A stretch of 64,000 nucleotides of DNA from Nitrosarchaeum sp. (GTDB lineage Archaea; Thermoproteota; Nitrososphaeria; Nitrososphaerales; Nitrosopumilaceae), in assembly GCA_023265135.1 (NCBI GenBank), contig JAHFUM010000005.1:28993-92992 (forward strand). The letters run 5' to 3'. Shown piece by piece: positions 36,101-45,783 of this stretch (the stretch's first letter is position 1; the number at the start of each line of letters is the position of its first letter). The notes below the pieces were generated by a model. That model ran no database searches, was not told the DNA's origin, and was given only the letters and a program-made list of their open reading frames with translations. The translations under genes and the position numbers were made by a program.

Positions 36101-39100
36101 ATGGTAATGAAACAAAGTTTCCGGTCAACTGATAACCATTTGAATTTCTAGTTGCGTCATTAATTCCAGAAGGTTCAACTAAAGGAATCATCTGTATAGA
36201 TGCGTTCGGTTTAAGTTCTCTAGATATTACGTCAATTTTAGAGCGCAACGGAGCTCCAACATCAAGCAAACTCCCATCTTTAAATTGATCTGCAACAAAA
36301 CCATTTTTATATCTATCTAAGCCATTTGCATCAAAAATTTTAGTCTGGCTAGTTTTCTTTTCTAATTCAGTTAGAGCTACATATTGTTCTATATTTCCGA
36401 TACGTTGATCTATCTTACCAACTTCTTCCATGGTATAACGTTTATGTTGAATATCAGTGATACTAGTAGTTTTAGGAAGTTCCGTATATGGGGTTAGAGA
36501 AATATTAGCCAGTTGCAATGACCCAGCTGGTATTGCCGGAATTATGACCCTATCTGAACTTATTCCTTCAATATAAGAAAACTCCCCCGATTTATTCAGT
36601 ATCAATATATCATTACGTGGGAGATAATATGAGTAACTTGTCTCTATAACACTTGTCGATTGTAATGGGTTAGTTACCGATCCTCCAGTAGAAGTCCAAC
36701 TAGTACCATTATCTGAACGTCTTGCTCTGAAGTCAAGACAGTCACGGAGACTATAGATAGTCTCCCCTAATGCAACCGAAGGGATTTTAGTATACGGTAT
36801 GCTAGAATATGAATCAACTGAGAAATAATCACCGGGCGAGTGGTCAAAATATTCAAATGTTACACGGATTGGTCTATTAATAACAACTCGAGGTTTTTTA
36901 ACTATTTGACTTTCAAAATATGCAGCAGATGTTTGATTTGACTTAAGAGTAAAATCTTTTGTTATGTCAGTTTCACCTGAGGTACTATAACTACTAGTAG
37001 ATGTTGATCCGCTCTTTGTCACTTTTATAACTCTAATAACATCAGCTTCCGATAAACCTATTGCAGTATCAGAAAATTTGTGCGTAGATACAACGTTATT
37101 AGATTCGTCTCTAGTATCTGTATCATTAATTGTAACAGTTTTAGTTAAAAGAGTTTTAGTCTTTTCTTTGGCAGCATTGCCAACTCGCTTCATAACTGCT
37201 AGTACAGTAATAGATTGACCATTAGTTAATCCGGATATTCTAAGTTGTTGAGGATCGCTACTAACGTAACTATAAGAAGCGTTTATTATAGCAGGAACTG
37301 AATTTGCTACAATATGACCGGTCAGTAAAAATGATTCACCACTAGTAGATGTTGTAATATCTTGAGTTGTTCCAGATACAGTAAAAGGTCCAAATTTTTT
37401 GTATAACGTATATCCAGTATCAATTGCACCGTTAGCATCCCTTAAAGTTTTAATATATGAATGTTTGAATGGTTTTACATATTTACCTAGTTCTATTAAA
37501 TCTGCGGAACTGGAAGTTGCACCTACATCTATAACTGAAGTAGTAATATTAGATGCCAACGTTAAAGCTACATCACTTTGTATTGATAAAACAATTCTAT
37601 TTGAGTTACTAGTTCCCGACAAACTAATAGAGTCACCAACTTTTAACTCAGAGGTGAATAGCGTTCCTTTACCTGTTACATTAGGAGATGCTGCGGTGCC
37701 TGAAAAATATCCACTTAAAGGTATTGAACTTGTAACGATATTGGAAGTAAAAGTTGTACTTATGTTAATAGCGTATGCTGAACTCTTGAAATTAACGTTG
37801 TTATTCATAGTAATACCAAATATGAATAAATTATATAACGCAGTTGCTGAACCAATAGTTCCCGATACATACTCTATACTTCTCACGTAACAAGTGCCGA
37901 TAGTTGCGGCGGCAGAGTTAGTAATAGTTGCTGTTGGTATTGATGAAATATCCGGAACTCCAGCAACGTTAGTTATAGTAACATATGATCCTACAGGAGC
38001 GTATATTTGAGCATTATCTACTTGAGTTGTTTCTCTTGCTTTATCAACTACAATATTTCTTTTATCTTGTATATTAACCTCAAATCCTTTAATATATCCT
38101 TTTCCAGATGAAGTAGTAAGGATGAACTTTCCTTCAGCCGTTCTATGGTCAGCCAATGATAATCCAGTTGCAGGATTTAAACCATCATTAAAAGTTGCAC
38201 CTGAAACTTGTGTCCAATTAACACTACCATCAACCGCAGTTCCATATGCATGTGTTGGAGCTGTTACGCTAGATATACCATCGTTTCTAGCAAAATAGCT
38301 AATACCCGCATTAGTAATAAAGTCACCAGCTAAGTATGGTGTTGCCTGTACCCACTGCCCGCGGTTATTTGAACGATATTCTCTGGCTGCAAATGTGAAC
38401 GGATTAACAATGTAATCGCCTGACTCATCGTACGTTCTACGTGCAAGCATAGTCTCAATTTCTGCATACTTCGTATCATTATACAGTTTCTGAATAACGC
38501 CATCTTTTATCTGAATAAGTTCAATAAAATCAATGACATTTATACCAGAAGTTGCTAAATCTAGTTTTGTTACCAAGTTCAATGAAAGTTTAAGACGATC
38601 TGCTCCGGGTGCACCGAAATTGCTGAATCCACTAGCATTATCAAATAATGAATCATCATCATTTGCCGTTACTGCAGTGCTATCTAATTCCAGACCTACA
38701 ACTGCAGTTACAATGTTATCGTATTTTCCAACAACTACAGTTTGTCCACTTACACCAATAAAATATCCGTTTATATAGTAGACACCTTCATTGATAGTTG
38801 CAATTGATGCAAAACCGGTAAATGATGTAGAACTTACAATTTTAAGAGTGATGGAAGTGTCAGGATTTGTCAGAATGTCAGCTGAACTAAACTCATGTGT
38901 AGTATTAGCCGCTTTTGTATATTTAACATATAGCGTAACAGGATCAGTATCAGTGCTTTGCTCTGCGTGTACAATATGAGCTTCTACCCCAGCAGCATTT
39001 TTAATAGTCAATCCTACAATACTACCAATTACACTATTTGCATTGATATTATTATAGAATGAGTCCAACTTGATGAACTGTACCTGACTATCATAAAATA

Positions 39101-39296
39101 TATGTCCGGGAATAACCATAGTTCCATTCTGGAATAAGTGATCACCTTGACGTTTTATTTGTTCTTGAAGAATAGATTGAATCTGAGTCAGTTCACGTGC
39201 TTGAACTGGATTACCCGGTACAAAAAGAATTTGATGATAATTCTTTGCTGGATCGTAATCGTTAAAGTATGGGTACTGTTGTGTATTAATTGGCAT
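33165..39296 (-). CDS. Giant DUF4815 tail/baseplate structural protein
   Basis: 2043 aa. N-terminal DUF4815 signature: YPYFNDYDPAKNYHQILFVP, then GNPVQARELTQIQSILQEQI. This family occurs in cyanophage-like T4 relatives beside gp8 as a large baseplate-periphery protein, occupying the place of T4 gp9-gp12. The middle has many Thr/Ser-rich beta domains; a region around IGNIEQYVALTELEKKT is helical. The C-terminal half (PDPLAQSFRIPEVFTAGTWI; ITSVDLFFAEKGAFDLLPVV) is typical of the same family. Confidence 0.8.
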   Translation of the reverse strand: MPINTQQYPYFNDYDPAKNYHQILFVPGNPVQARELTQIQSILQEQIKRQGDHLFQNGTMVIPGHIFYDSQVQFIKLDSFYNNINANSVIGSIVGLTIKNAAGVEAHIVHAEQSTDTDPVTLYVKYTKAANTTHEFSSADILTNPDTSITLKIVSSTSFTGFASIATINEGVYYINGYFIGVSGQTVVVGKYDNIVTAVVGLELDSTAVTANDDDSLFDNASGFSNFGAPGADRLKLSLNLVTKLDLATSGINVIDFIELIQIKDGVIQKLYNDTKYAEIETMLARRTYDESGDYIVNPFTFAAREYRSNNRGQWVQATPYLAGDFITNAGISYFARNDGISSVTAPTHAYGTAVDGSVNWTQVSGATFNDGLNPATGLSLADHRTAEGKFILTTSSGKGYIKGFEVNIQDKRNIVVDKARETTQVDNAQIYAPVGSYVTITNVAGVPDISSIPTATITNSAAATIGTCYVRSIEYVSGTIGSATALYNLFIFGITMNNNVNFKSSAYAINISTTFTSNIVTSSIPLSGYFSGTAASPNVTGKGTLFTSELKVGDSISLSGTSNSNRIVLSIQSDVALTLASNITTSVIDVGATSSSADLIELGKYVKPFKHSYIKTLRDANGAIDTGYTLYKKFGPFTVSGTTQDITTSTSGESFLLTGHIVANSVPAIINASYSYVSSDPQQLRISGLTNGQSITVLAVMKRVGNAAKEKTKTLLTKTVTINDTDTRDESNNVVSTHKFSDTAIGLSEADVIRVIKVTKSGSTSTSSYSTSGETDITKDFTLKSNQTSAAYFESQIVKKPRVVINRPIRVTFEYFDHSPGDYFSVDSYSSIPYTKIPSVALGETIYSLRDCLDFRARRSDNGTSWTSTGGSVTNPLQSTSVIETSYSYYLPRNDILILNKSGEFSYIEGISSDRVIIPAIPAGSLQLANISLTPYTELPKTTSITDIQHKRYTMEEVGKIDQRIGNIEQYVALTELEKKTSQTKIFDANGLDRYKNGFVADQFKDGSLLDVGAPLRSKIDVISRELKPNASIQMIPLVEPSGINDATRNSNGYQLTGNFVSLPYTETPIVSQKVASRKEYINGFTIFRFIGTCKITPEVDSWQETSNAVLTEIVSSDIHYNTNTINNVVNSTNAIQVIQAGAMDPNHGSTVDKSKWVSIPPGWYDLGKNIIVEDTILSSSQSTISKTVVSTVSDVVNALGSIPAQKMRSIPIMCEVRGMKPFSTIYGYLDNSSIDSYITSCAKIIITAPAGKFVDFRSNIAGNEFSYSRDLETTNSTNTGFSHVNLFSNGEIISIAASGPTRTITAVVVAQETEINSTGSIQYSMYIALPRSYTSNPANYTSDVLTAGQVIKGKTSNATATVVSYNSNPGMVTNSNGSWFGFIVPANNTFDVGAHEIKFNDVAPSVLSDAVITEATGQFTSIGLINYTKELLKVKQDIYENTIIINNVNRNTLTQLKTYRPDPLAQSFRIPEVFTAGTWITSVDLFFAEKGAFDLLPVVVQIGEMVNGQPTETVLTNAISVIYPSQMNLSSNGTAPTRCKFAGPVYLSPQKEYCIKVLSNSLTYKVWISQLGEKSIQDPTNIISKQPSTGVLFKSQNNSTWVPDQLQDLMFELNYAKFDISRSGTLSLNNQSQIGSLELMEPNPFKLTNGNTAVKVTHKNHGLFVGARVTYSGSADTGTASLNNTFVVGTVTDSDHYTITLGAAANLTDNVGGAAVRVSKSIKFDSGILVTGPSLSVRPNTILTSSAKFTDDTVKDIIPTQITHERTFELSAPKYIHSDLNENVLFSNSKSLSVDINLSSLDSAMSPVIDLTQLMLFTNQNKINAPSSADIVTAIDANTIISAASCVFTQTVNTISCATADLSKFIIGSYVTITGTTSNNTAGFDCMVIDIDLLSATPVIYVSKALVNETVSSTIVQYETFIDEISPINGTAESKYQHLPIVLQSPATALKILFAACIPSTTDIDLYYRSTTVSSGVPLSETKWVLVSPNYKKTHEDEFIDLDYEVNGIHSFNTFQVKLVQRSTNTSIVPRIKDLRVIALA

Positions 39297-39323
39297 TTAC
39301 TCTCTCTACTTTATATTCATTGG

Positions 39324-39331
39324 TATTTATT
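39324..39331 (-). promoter_or_regulatory. Late promoter (AATAAATA)
   Basis: Minus-strand element 28 nt before the start of the giant DUF4815 gene, in the short gap after gp8. Confidence 0.55.
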
Positions 39332-39332
39332 A

Positions 39333-40790
39333 TCAGAATTTAGCAATCACACTTATATTTTCTGTTTGGCTAGGATCGCGATTAATCGGAGCACGATATT
39401 CTGTATAAACAATATCACCAGAATAAATCTGTACATCAGGACTAATTATTGATGCAATCACACCAGTACCGGTACCAGGAGTAGTATTTAATGTTTCGCT
39501 TACTTGAAATGATACATTGGCACCAGTAGAACCAATATTTTCAGATCCAGTTCTTATAACTCTTACATGCCCTGTACTAGGATTAAAGTCAACTACGCGT
39601 CCTTTAGCACCAGAAGTTGCACCTGTCACGATGGCATCAACTAGATATGCACCGGATGGCAGACCAGTTTGAACAACTAACGTAGTAGAAGCATCTAGAG
39701 TAGCAGAAGTTGCAACTGTTGACGTACCAAAGTTTGTTGGATTGTATACTAAAGATACTTTACGGTAATCGTTAGTAGTGGTAAATTTACCACCCTCATC
39801 TCCAACAAGAGCAGTACTTACTAGTAAAAATCTTGCACAGACATTGTAAACAGGGTTGACACCCAATCCTGACATAGGAGTAAATATAATATCAAATGCT
39901 GCGTTAGTTCCACCGGTTGTAACTACACTAGCATAGGTATATCCTGTTCCCGGATTTGTTATTTCTATGTCACTGATACTGCCACCCGTACCATAAGTAA
40001 CAGTGAATTGAAGTCCAGTACCGTCACCGATAATTTTTAACTGAGGATCAGATTCTGTATGAGTACCTGCACTTCCACCATTATATCCAGATCCAGCTGC
40101 GGTTACATTAATTACATAGATACCACCTTTGAAGTTTGCGCTGTATACTTGTGCATTCCATTGAGGCAAATATGGATCCCCTCCACCTGGAGCAGATGGG
40201 ATGGTTTGTATTGGATGATAGAATTTACTAGAAAATTTGATAACATCAGATGTTGAAGTTGTACCCAAAAACTTCCAGTAGTATCCATCAGCAGTTTTTA
40301 CAATAGTAGTATTAGTTCCAACAGGTACTCCGGTATCAGGAGAATATATTGATGGTTGAATTTCACCTAAGACAATTTGCTGTTTCAGGCAGATATAGAT
40401 ATTGTAGTTTGATGTAATAACGGTACATTTAACATCTCCGATAGAAGATGGCGTTGTAATATGAGTATTAAAACCGGTATAAGAACTTACAATAGAACCA
40501 TCCCAGTCATGTCTATACGTATCATATTTTATATTTGGTTGCCAAGTTTCTTTAAATATTCCATGATTTGTATCAGTAGTTGCCAATTTTTTGAGTGATA
40601 GAACGTCCTCCCAGTCTTGTGATTGATTCTTGACTGTATTAACCGGAACTGGAATAGTAGAATCTAAACTAGAAATGGTATCCCAGTAATATGGTCTTCC
40701 AATTGCTAAGTAGAGTGAGTTAGTTGCCAAAGAATTTAAGAATAGATCCAAAGTTCTTATCTTAAAAGCATCCAAAATTATAGCTGACAT
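39333..40790 (-). CDS. 8: Baseplate wedge subunit (gp8)
   Basis: 485 aa (T4 gp8 is 334 aa). N-terminal FKIRTLDLFLNSLATNSLYL and AIGRPYYWDT match gp8. The C-terminal SGDIVYTEYRAPINRDPSQT then ENISVIAKF matches the T4 gp8 end 'SGEMIYMENRPPI ... DQTEEINILF'. The extra length is in the middle, where GSGYNGG and GTGYTYASV units resemble the repeats of the neighbouring gp7-like protein. Confidence 0.85.
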   Translation of the reverse strand: MSAIILDAFKIRTLDLFLNSLATNSLYLAIGRPYYWDTISSLDSTIPVPVNTVKNQSQDWEDVLSLKKLATTDTNHGIFKETWQPNIKYDTYRHDWDGSIVSSYTGFNTHITTPSSIGDVKCTVITSNYNIYICLKQQIVLGEIQPSIYSPDTGVPVGTNTTIVKTADGYYWKFLGTTSTSDVIKFSSKFYHPIQTIPSAPGGGDPYLPQWNAQVYSANFKGGIYVINVTAAGSGYNGGSAGTHTESDPQLKIIGDGTGLQFTVTYGTGGSISDIEITNPGTGYTYASVVTTGGTNAAFDIIFTPMSGLGVNPVYNVCARFLLVSTALVGDEGGKFTTTNDYRKVSLVYNPTNFGTSTVATSATLDASTTLVVQTGLPSGAYLVDAIVTGATSGAKGRVVDFNPSTGHVRVIRTGSENIGSTGANVSFQVSETLNTTPGTGTGVIASIISPDVQIYSGDIVYTEYRAPINRDPSQTENISVIAKF

Positions 40791-40815
40791 TGATTAATCC
40801 TTATATCTGATCCAA

Positions 40816-40823
40816 TATTTATC
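40816..40823 (-). promoter_or_regulatory. Late promoter-like GATAAATA
   Basis: Minus-strand element 26 nt before the gp8 start, matching the spacing of other late promoters here. First base differs from consensus. Confidence 0.4.
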
Positions 40824-43800
40824 ATGGGGTTATTACTATATATGATTCTGTATTTAGTACATGAAACTGAGCTGGCACGTACATTGAATTATAAGCTGAT
40901 AGTATTTCGGTGAATGGGGTTAAACCTGTCAGGTTTCTCAGATGAACGTCTGATATTTCTATATTCCCATTTGCGTTCAGATCTACTATGTTCATATTTG
41001 TTAAGAATCCACGTGCCGGATATATTTGAGCTGACATTAAAGTAGAAGTAGCAATAGCTGTTATTCTAATAAACCAATAATCACCTAAATCTTTTACATC
41101 AATATCCATGCTTCCAATACTTACATATAACCCAGTATTTAGATTTATTCTCAATTCATTAGACTGTAATATAACTGACATATATGTCAGAGGATTTGAC
41201 TGTTTTCTTGCAAATAGTTCAATACTTATCTTATCATTGATCGCACATACTACATCTTTACTTACGTAGGATGGACTCAGTGAACTAGCGTCCGTTAATT
41301 TATAAGTATTCAATCCACCTTCATTATCTATTGATGCTGATACTACAGGAGTTACATTATGTTGAGTCCATGATTCTAGTACATTTTCAATGAATAACGT
41401 AGGTGCGTTATAATTGTTTATAACTGCAGTTGACAATGCACTAGTCTGTCTTATTGTATAGTCCTTAACCAAACTTATCGGTAAGTAACCAAACGTAAAC
41501 TTGGCATATTCACCAAATAACGAATCCATGGAAGAATATTCTGTTCCAAAGTCCGTTACACTTAAACTTATAATGAATAGAGCAGTAAGGAATTGGTTGT
41601 ATCCAATCTCATTGAGAATATTTGACTCGATGAATTTCTGCGTAACAACATCACCGAACAGTCCAAATCCGGCTGGATGACAGGTGCTTTTTAATGTTTC
41701 TGCATAGTCAATTAATGATCGACCGCATCTAACAACATATCCTCTATCTTGGTATCTCTTATTATCGGCAAGAACTGAATCTCTGAAGTTTAAAATACCA
41801 GCATTATCAGTAAATTTAAATGAAGTAAATCCCGATCCACCTACAATAGCATCACCGATAGCCCTATTTAACTTAGAGATAGTACCGACAGCGCCCGAAT
41901 CAACTCCTACTAATATATCACCAACGATAAACGTTCCAGATATCTGGTCGACTATCTGTATACCATTCTCAGATATAATATGAGTAGAATCTTCTGTTAT
42001 GATATTAAACTTATCCCCTATTCCAAATAATTCAACAAGATTCCTGTCATAATCAATTGCCCTGACAGTTGCTGTAAGTCCTAGGTCATATGAATCATCA
42101 TCTAGATCTTGTTCTAGAAATGTACTTCCATCTTCTAGTAGTACAGATCCCCCACCTTGTTCTAATAATAGATGAATTGATCCAATAGCAGCTCTATATT
42201 TACTCGATTTAACTAAAACTGTTTCACCGACTCTAAATGCAACATTTTCTTTTATGATAGCTTTTAACTCAAATATTGGTTTTGGGAGTATATTATATTC
42301 TGCACCATGATTGGAGAAACTTACCTTTCTGACTCCTCCAACTTTGCTGCCATATGATACAAACTTAGTTCCAGTTGCAATAATATTGTTAAATATGTCC
42401 TTTTTATCTGCTAAGTATACTATTGGGGTCTTCCTATAACCTCCACCAGAATTTGTCACGGCAACGCCTGAAACTGCTCCGTATGCACTATTATCTGTTA
42501 TTGTAACAACGGGCTTGGATGTAATTCCAGTTCCAGCATTGTTAATAGACGTTGCGTCGAGTGACCCCATACGTTCAGTAATAAGATTAACTTTTGCATT
42601 AATACCATCGCCAACTATAATAGCAGTTGCGGAAGTATAAGCAGTTCCTGCATTACTTATAGTAATTGATGATAAGTAACGACTAGCAAATGCTCTTAGA
42701 TCGGCACTAGTACCTGAGCCGGGTGTTGTAATAGTAAAGGTTGGGTTAGTATATCCAGAACCCTTTTTGATAATATTCAACTGAGTTATTTTGCCATCAA
42801 CAACGATAGGTCTCACTTCAGCTCCTGTACCTGTCGGATCATTAACTGTTATTCCGGTAGTTGTTGCATAATTAGAACCTGTATTAATAACCTCAGCTCC
42901 AGTTATCCCAGTGTCGATAACTGGAATAAGAGCAGCATTGCTACCATCCCCCACAACAATAACATATGATCCGTACCTGTAACCACTGCCTCCGTTAATA
43001 ACTCTGACATCAGTGACCTTTCCACTGTTTATTACTAATTTTAGAGAAGCTCCTGTGCCGCTACCACCAGAAACCGATATTGTAGAAGAACTAGTATAAC
43101 CCGTGCCACCATCTAGTACTGCCACTTGAGTTATCACACCTAGCGATGATATAGTTGGCAGAAATGATGCTCCACTCCCCGCTACGGCAGTTGTTATTGA
43201 CAATGGTGTTACTTCAGAAGTTGCCCAATATCCACTACCAACGTTAAGAATGTCATACCCAACAATCTTACCAGTACCAGATATAGTTGTATTAAGAGTT
43301 GCCGCAGTGCCAGGATTTACTGTAAGATTTGCCAGATCGGCTGTTACATATCCGCTGCTACCAACGCTTGAAATTGATTCAATTACTCCGTTAACGATAG
43401 TAGGAGTTATTACCGCAGGAACGCCGCCTGAAGTTGCACATGATATAGTTGTTCCGTAATAATATCCGGAGCCACCATTAGTAACAGATATTGTTTTTAA
43501 GACTCCATTAGCTATCGTTGATGCATTAAAAGTTGCTCCAGCACCATCGCCTAATACAGTTATTGCGCTGCCAGCAGAATATCCCTGCCCACCGTCAACA
43601 ATAGCAACTGATGCTATAGAACCTCCACCACCAAAACTCACAATACCTACGAATCCTAAACCATCAGCTATTTGTAAAGCTGCTTTAGTATAACCAGTTC
43701 CACCTGCGTTCACATTAATTGCTGTTATGACACCATCTACAATGAATGGTTGTAGAATTGCTCCAGCTCCTCGTCCAGAAACAGAAGTTGTCACTGCACT

Positions 43801-45783
43801 ATAAAATTCACCCGGATTTGTTATTGCAACTGATCTTAATTTAAAATTCAGCGACATTGTTGCACTGAAACCGGTACCTACTTTTGATATTACAGGATTA
43901 TCAAAGCAACGCGGTACATTATCATAATATCCATTCTCGATAATAGAAAAGGTATTAATAGCACCAGCTGAATTTGTTTGGTCATAGAATAGCGGAGTAA
44001 ATGTTGCATCCTGGCCATAGCGTTCTTTTATTGTTATAGTAGCAGTTGTATAATTTTCACCACCACTAATAACGGTAATTGTTCCAATTGTATCACCAGA
44101 TAAATTAGCCTTTGCAACAGCTCCGCGGCCATCTCCGATTATTACTACAACAGGATCAATATAATTTACACCGGCTATATCCACGACAATAGTTGCAATT
44201 TGACCGGTAGAGAATGTTGCATGAGCAGTAGCACCAAATCCATTGGCGATAACTGCTAAAGCATTAGTTGAAATTGTTGGTCTCTGAGTAAGAATAATAC
44301 TTGCAATACCACCGGCCACATCGTATGTTTGAACTGTTGCGAATCCAGTTATTTTGGCGAGAGTTCCAGTGTTTATTAGAGCCAACTTAGTATATGGTGG
44401 ATAACCGGAACCCGATTTATCTAATCGTACACTCTCAAAGTACCAACTAGAAAATACTGAGTTAACTCTTATTCTGGCAGGTGGATACCCTTTTGTTAGA
44501 ATTCCACCTGATACTTCTACTTCATCATTAACTTTATATCCGATACCACCATAAGTTATTTGAGCTCCATTTAATTCTGTTGTTACGTCAATCTCAGCAT
44601 TTATACCATCTATGTGTGATACCTGAGCAGTTAATCCAGAACCTGACGTATCACCAGCAATAATTTTAAGCTCATCACCAACAGAATATCCGTAACCTTT
44701 TTTAACAACATCTATCGAATCTATGCCACCGGTAGTTACATCTGATATTTGTGCAGAAACTTCCTGACCACTTCCATCTAGAAATGAAACAGATTCACCT
44801 GGCAAATATAAAGAGCCGGCATTAACTATGTTTATATCGGATACTGCAGGTGATACCGTTCCATACTCATAGTCAAATTTATCGTAGTGAGCCACTTCTA
44901 TTTCAACTGGTATTATGTATATTTCATTGTTTATATTAAAAGTTCCAGTTTCACTACCAAGTATTAATGTAACTTTTGTAGAGTTTGTTCCAACTATTCT
45001 AGATACGAAAGATTCAACAACTGCCCTAAAATTAGTTCCAACCTGCTTTACTATAAGATTATCATAAGGACGATTTTCTTCAGCTGTAGCATTGAATACT
45101 AAAGTATGGCTACTATAAAGAACTGGGTTATAAAAGAATTTTACTTCAGTCCAATTACGATTTATATCGTTATGAAGTGCCTTTACTGAACCATTTTGTA
45201 TAAACGCTCCAGTAAGAGTTTTATCTTGCAATTGAATAAAATTGATCTCATTACCATTAATCGTAACAGTTGTTGATGATTCTATCACCGCTGCAACCGG
45301 ATATGGAGATGTTTGAATTAGCGTTGAACCTTCTACGTTAACCCATGGAGCACTTGATTTAATTGCTACTGTAGCATCACGTTTGTAAGTATTGGCAGAT
45401 GCTCTAAATAACTTGTATGAGTTCCATACTACATCTATCTCTTCACCGTATACTGCTCTCATAATGAACTGAAATGAGTCAAACGTACCTTTTGATTTAA
45501 GAAACTCAGCTATATGTTTTGTTATCAAAACTTTATCAGCATGTAGCTCTACTGGGATTATAGATAGCAGTGTTTGAGTTATATGTTGCCTAAACTCTGG
45601 TGCCGCAAGGTCTAGGTCTCGATATTCTAAGATATTTTGAATAAAATCAGTCGGCTGACCTTTTTGCGTTAGCCACTCATAATAATGTTTAATTAATGCA
45701 ACGAACTGCGTATTTTCAGCAGCACGCACATTTTCAGGCAACTGATATTCTACAACGTCAACTACATTTGGGGTCAATTGCAT
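40822..45783 (-). CDS. 7: Baseplate wedge protein (gp7-like), expanded with GSGY repeats
   Basis: 1653 aa (T4 gp7 is 1032 aa). The N-terminus (PENVRAAENTQFVALIKHYY then EWLTQKGQPTDFIQNILEYR) is that of the large wedge protein between gp6 and gp8 in cyanophage-like T4 relatives. The central ~900 residues contain about 17 units ending in a G-x-G-Y type turn (NGGSGYYYG, DGGTGYTSS, NGGSGYRYG, KKGSGYTNP), spaced ~40-60 residues, probably a beta-solenoid. The C-terminus is a beta domain. Assignment to gp7 rests mainly on position. Confidence 0.75.
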   Translation of the reverse strand: MQLTPNVVDVVEYQLPENVRAAENTQFVALIKHYYEWLTQKGQPTDFIQNILEYRDLDLAAPEFRQHITQTLLSIIPVELHADKVLITKHIAEFLKSKGTFDSFQFIMRAVYGEEIDVVWNSYKLFRASANTYKRDATVAIKSSAPWVNVEGSTLIQTSPYPVAAVIESSTTVTINGNEINFIQLQDKTLTGAFIQNGSVKALHNDINRNWTEVKFFYNPVLYSSHTLVFNATAEENRPYDNLIVKQVGTNFRAVVESFVSRIVGTNSTKVTLILGSETGTFNINNEIYIIPVEIEVAHYDKFDYEYGTVSPAVSDINIVNAGSLYLPGESVSFLDGSGQEVSAQISDVTTGGIDSIDVVKKGYGYSVGDELKIIAGDTSGSGLTAQVSHIDGINAEIDVTTELNGAQITYGGIGYKVNDEVEVSGGILTKGYPPARIRVNSVFSSWYFESVRLDKSGSGYPPYTKLALINTGTLAKITGFATVQTYDVAGGIASIILTQRPTISTNALAVIANGFGATAHATFSTGQIATIVVDIAGVNYIDPVVVIIGDGRGAVAKANLSGDTIGTITVISGGENYTTATITIKERYGQDATFTPLFYDQTNSAGAINTFSIIENGYYDNVPRCFDNPVISKVGTGFSATMSLNFKLRSVAITNPGEFYSAVTTSVSGRGAGAILQPFIVDGVITAINVNAGGTGYTKAALQIADGLGFVGIVSFGGGGSIASVAIVDGGQGYSAGSAITVLGDGAGATFNASTIANGVLKTISVTNGGSGYYYGTTISCATSGGVPAVITPTIVNGVIESISSVGSSGYVTADLANLTVNPGTAATLNTTISGTGKIVGYDILNVGSGYWATSEVTPLSITTAVAGSGASFLPTISSLGVITQVAVLDGGTGYTSSSTISVSGGSGTGASLKLVINSGKVTDVRVINGGSGYRYGSYVIVVGDGSNAALIPVIDTGITGAEVINTGSNYATTTGITVNDPTGTGAEVRPIVVDGKITQLNIIKKGSGYTNPTFTITTPGSGTSADLRAFASRYLSSITISNAGTAYTSATAIIVGDGINAKVNLITERMGSLDATSINNAGTGITSKPVVTITDNSAYGAVSGVAVTNSGGGYRKTPIVYLADKKDIFNNIIATGTKFVSYGSKVGGVRKVSFSNHGAEYNILPKPIFELKAIIKENVAFRVGETVLVKSSKYRAAIGSIHLLLEQGGGSVLLEDGSTFLEQDLDDDSYDLGLTATVRAIDYDRNLVELFGIGDKFNIITEDSTHIISENGIQIVDQISGTFIVGDILVGVDSGAVGTISKLNRAIGDAIVGGSGFTSFKFTDNAGILNFRDSVLADNKRYQDRGYVVRCGRSLIDYAETLKSTCHPAGFGLFGDVVTQKFIESNILNEIGYNQFLTALFIISLSVTDFGTEYSSMDSLFGEYAKFTFGYLPISLVKDYTIRQTSALSTAVINNYNAPTLFIENVLESWTQHNVTPVVSASIDNEGGLNTYKLTDASSLSPSYVSKDVVCAINDKISIELFARKQSNPLTYMSVILQSNELRINLNTGLYVSIGSMDIDVKDLGDYWFIRITAIATSTLMSAQIYPARGFLTNMNIVDLNANGNIEISDVHLRNLTGLTPFTEILSAYNSMYVPAQFHVLNTESYIVITP

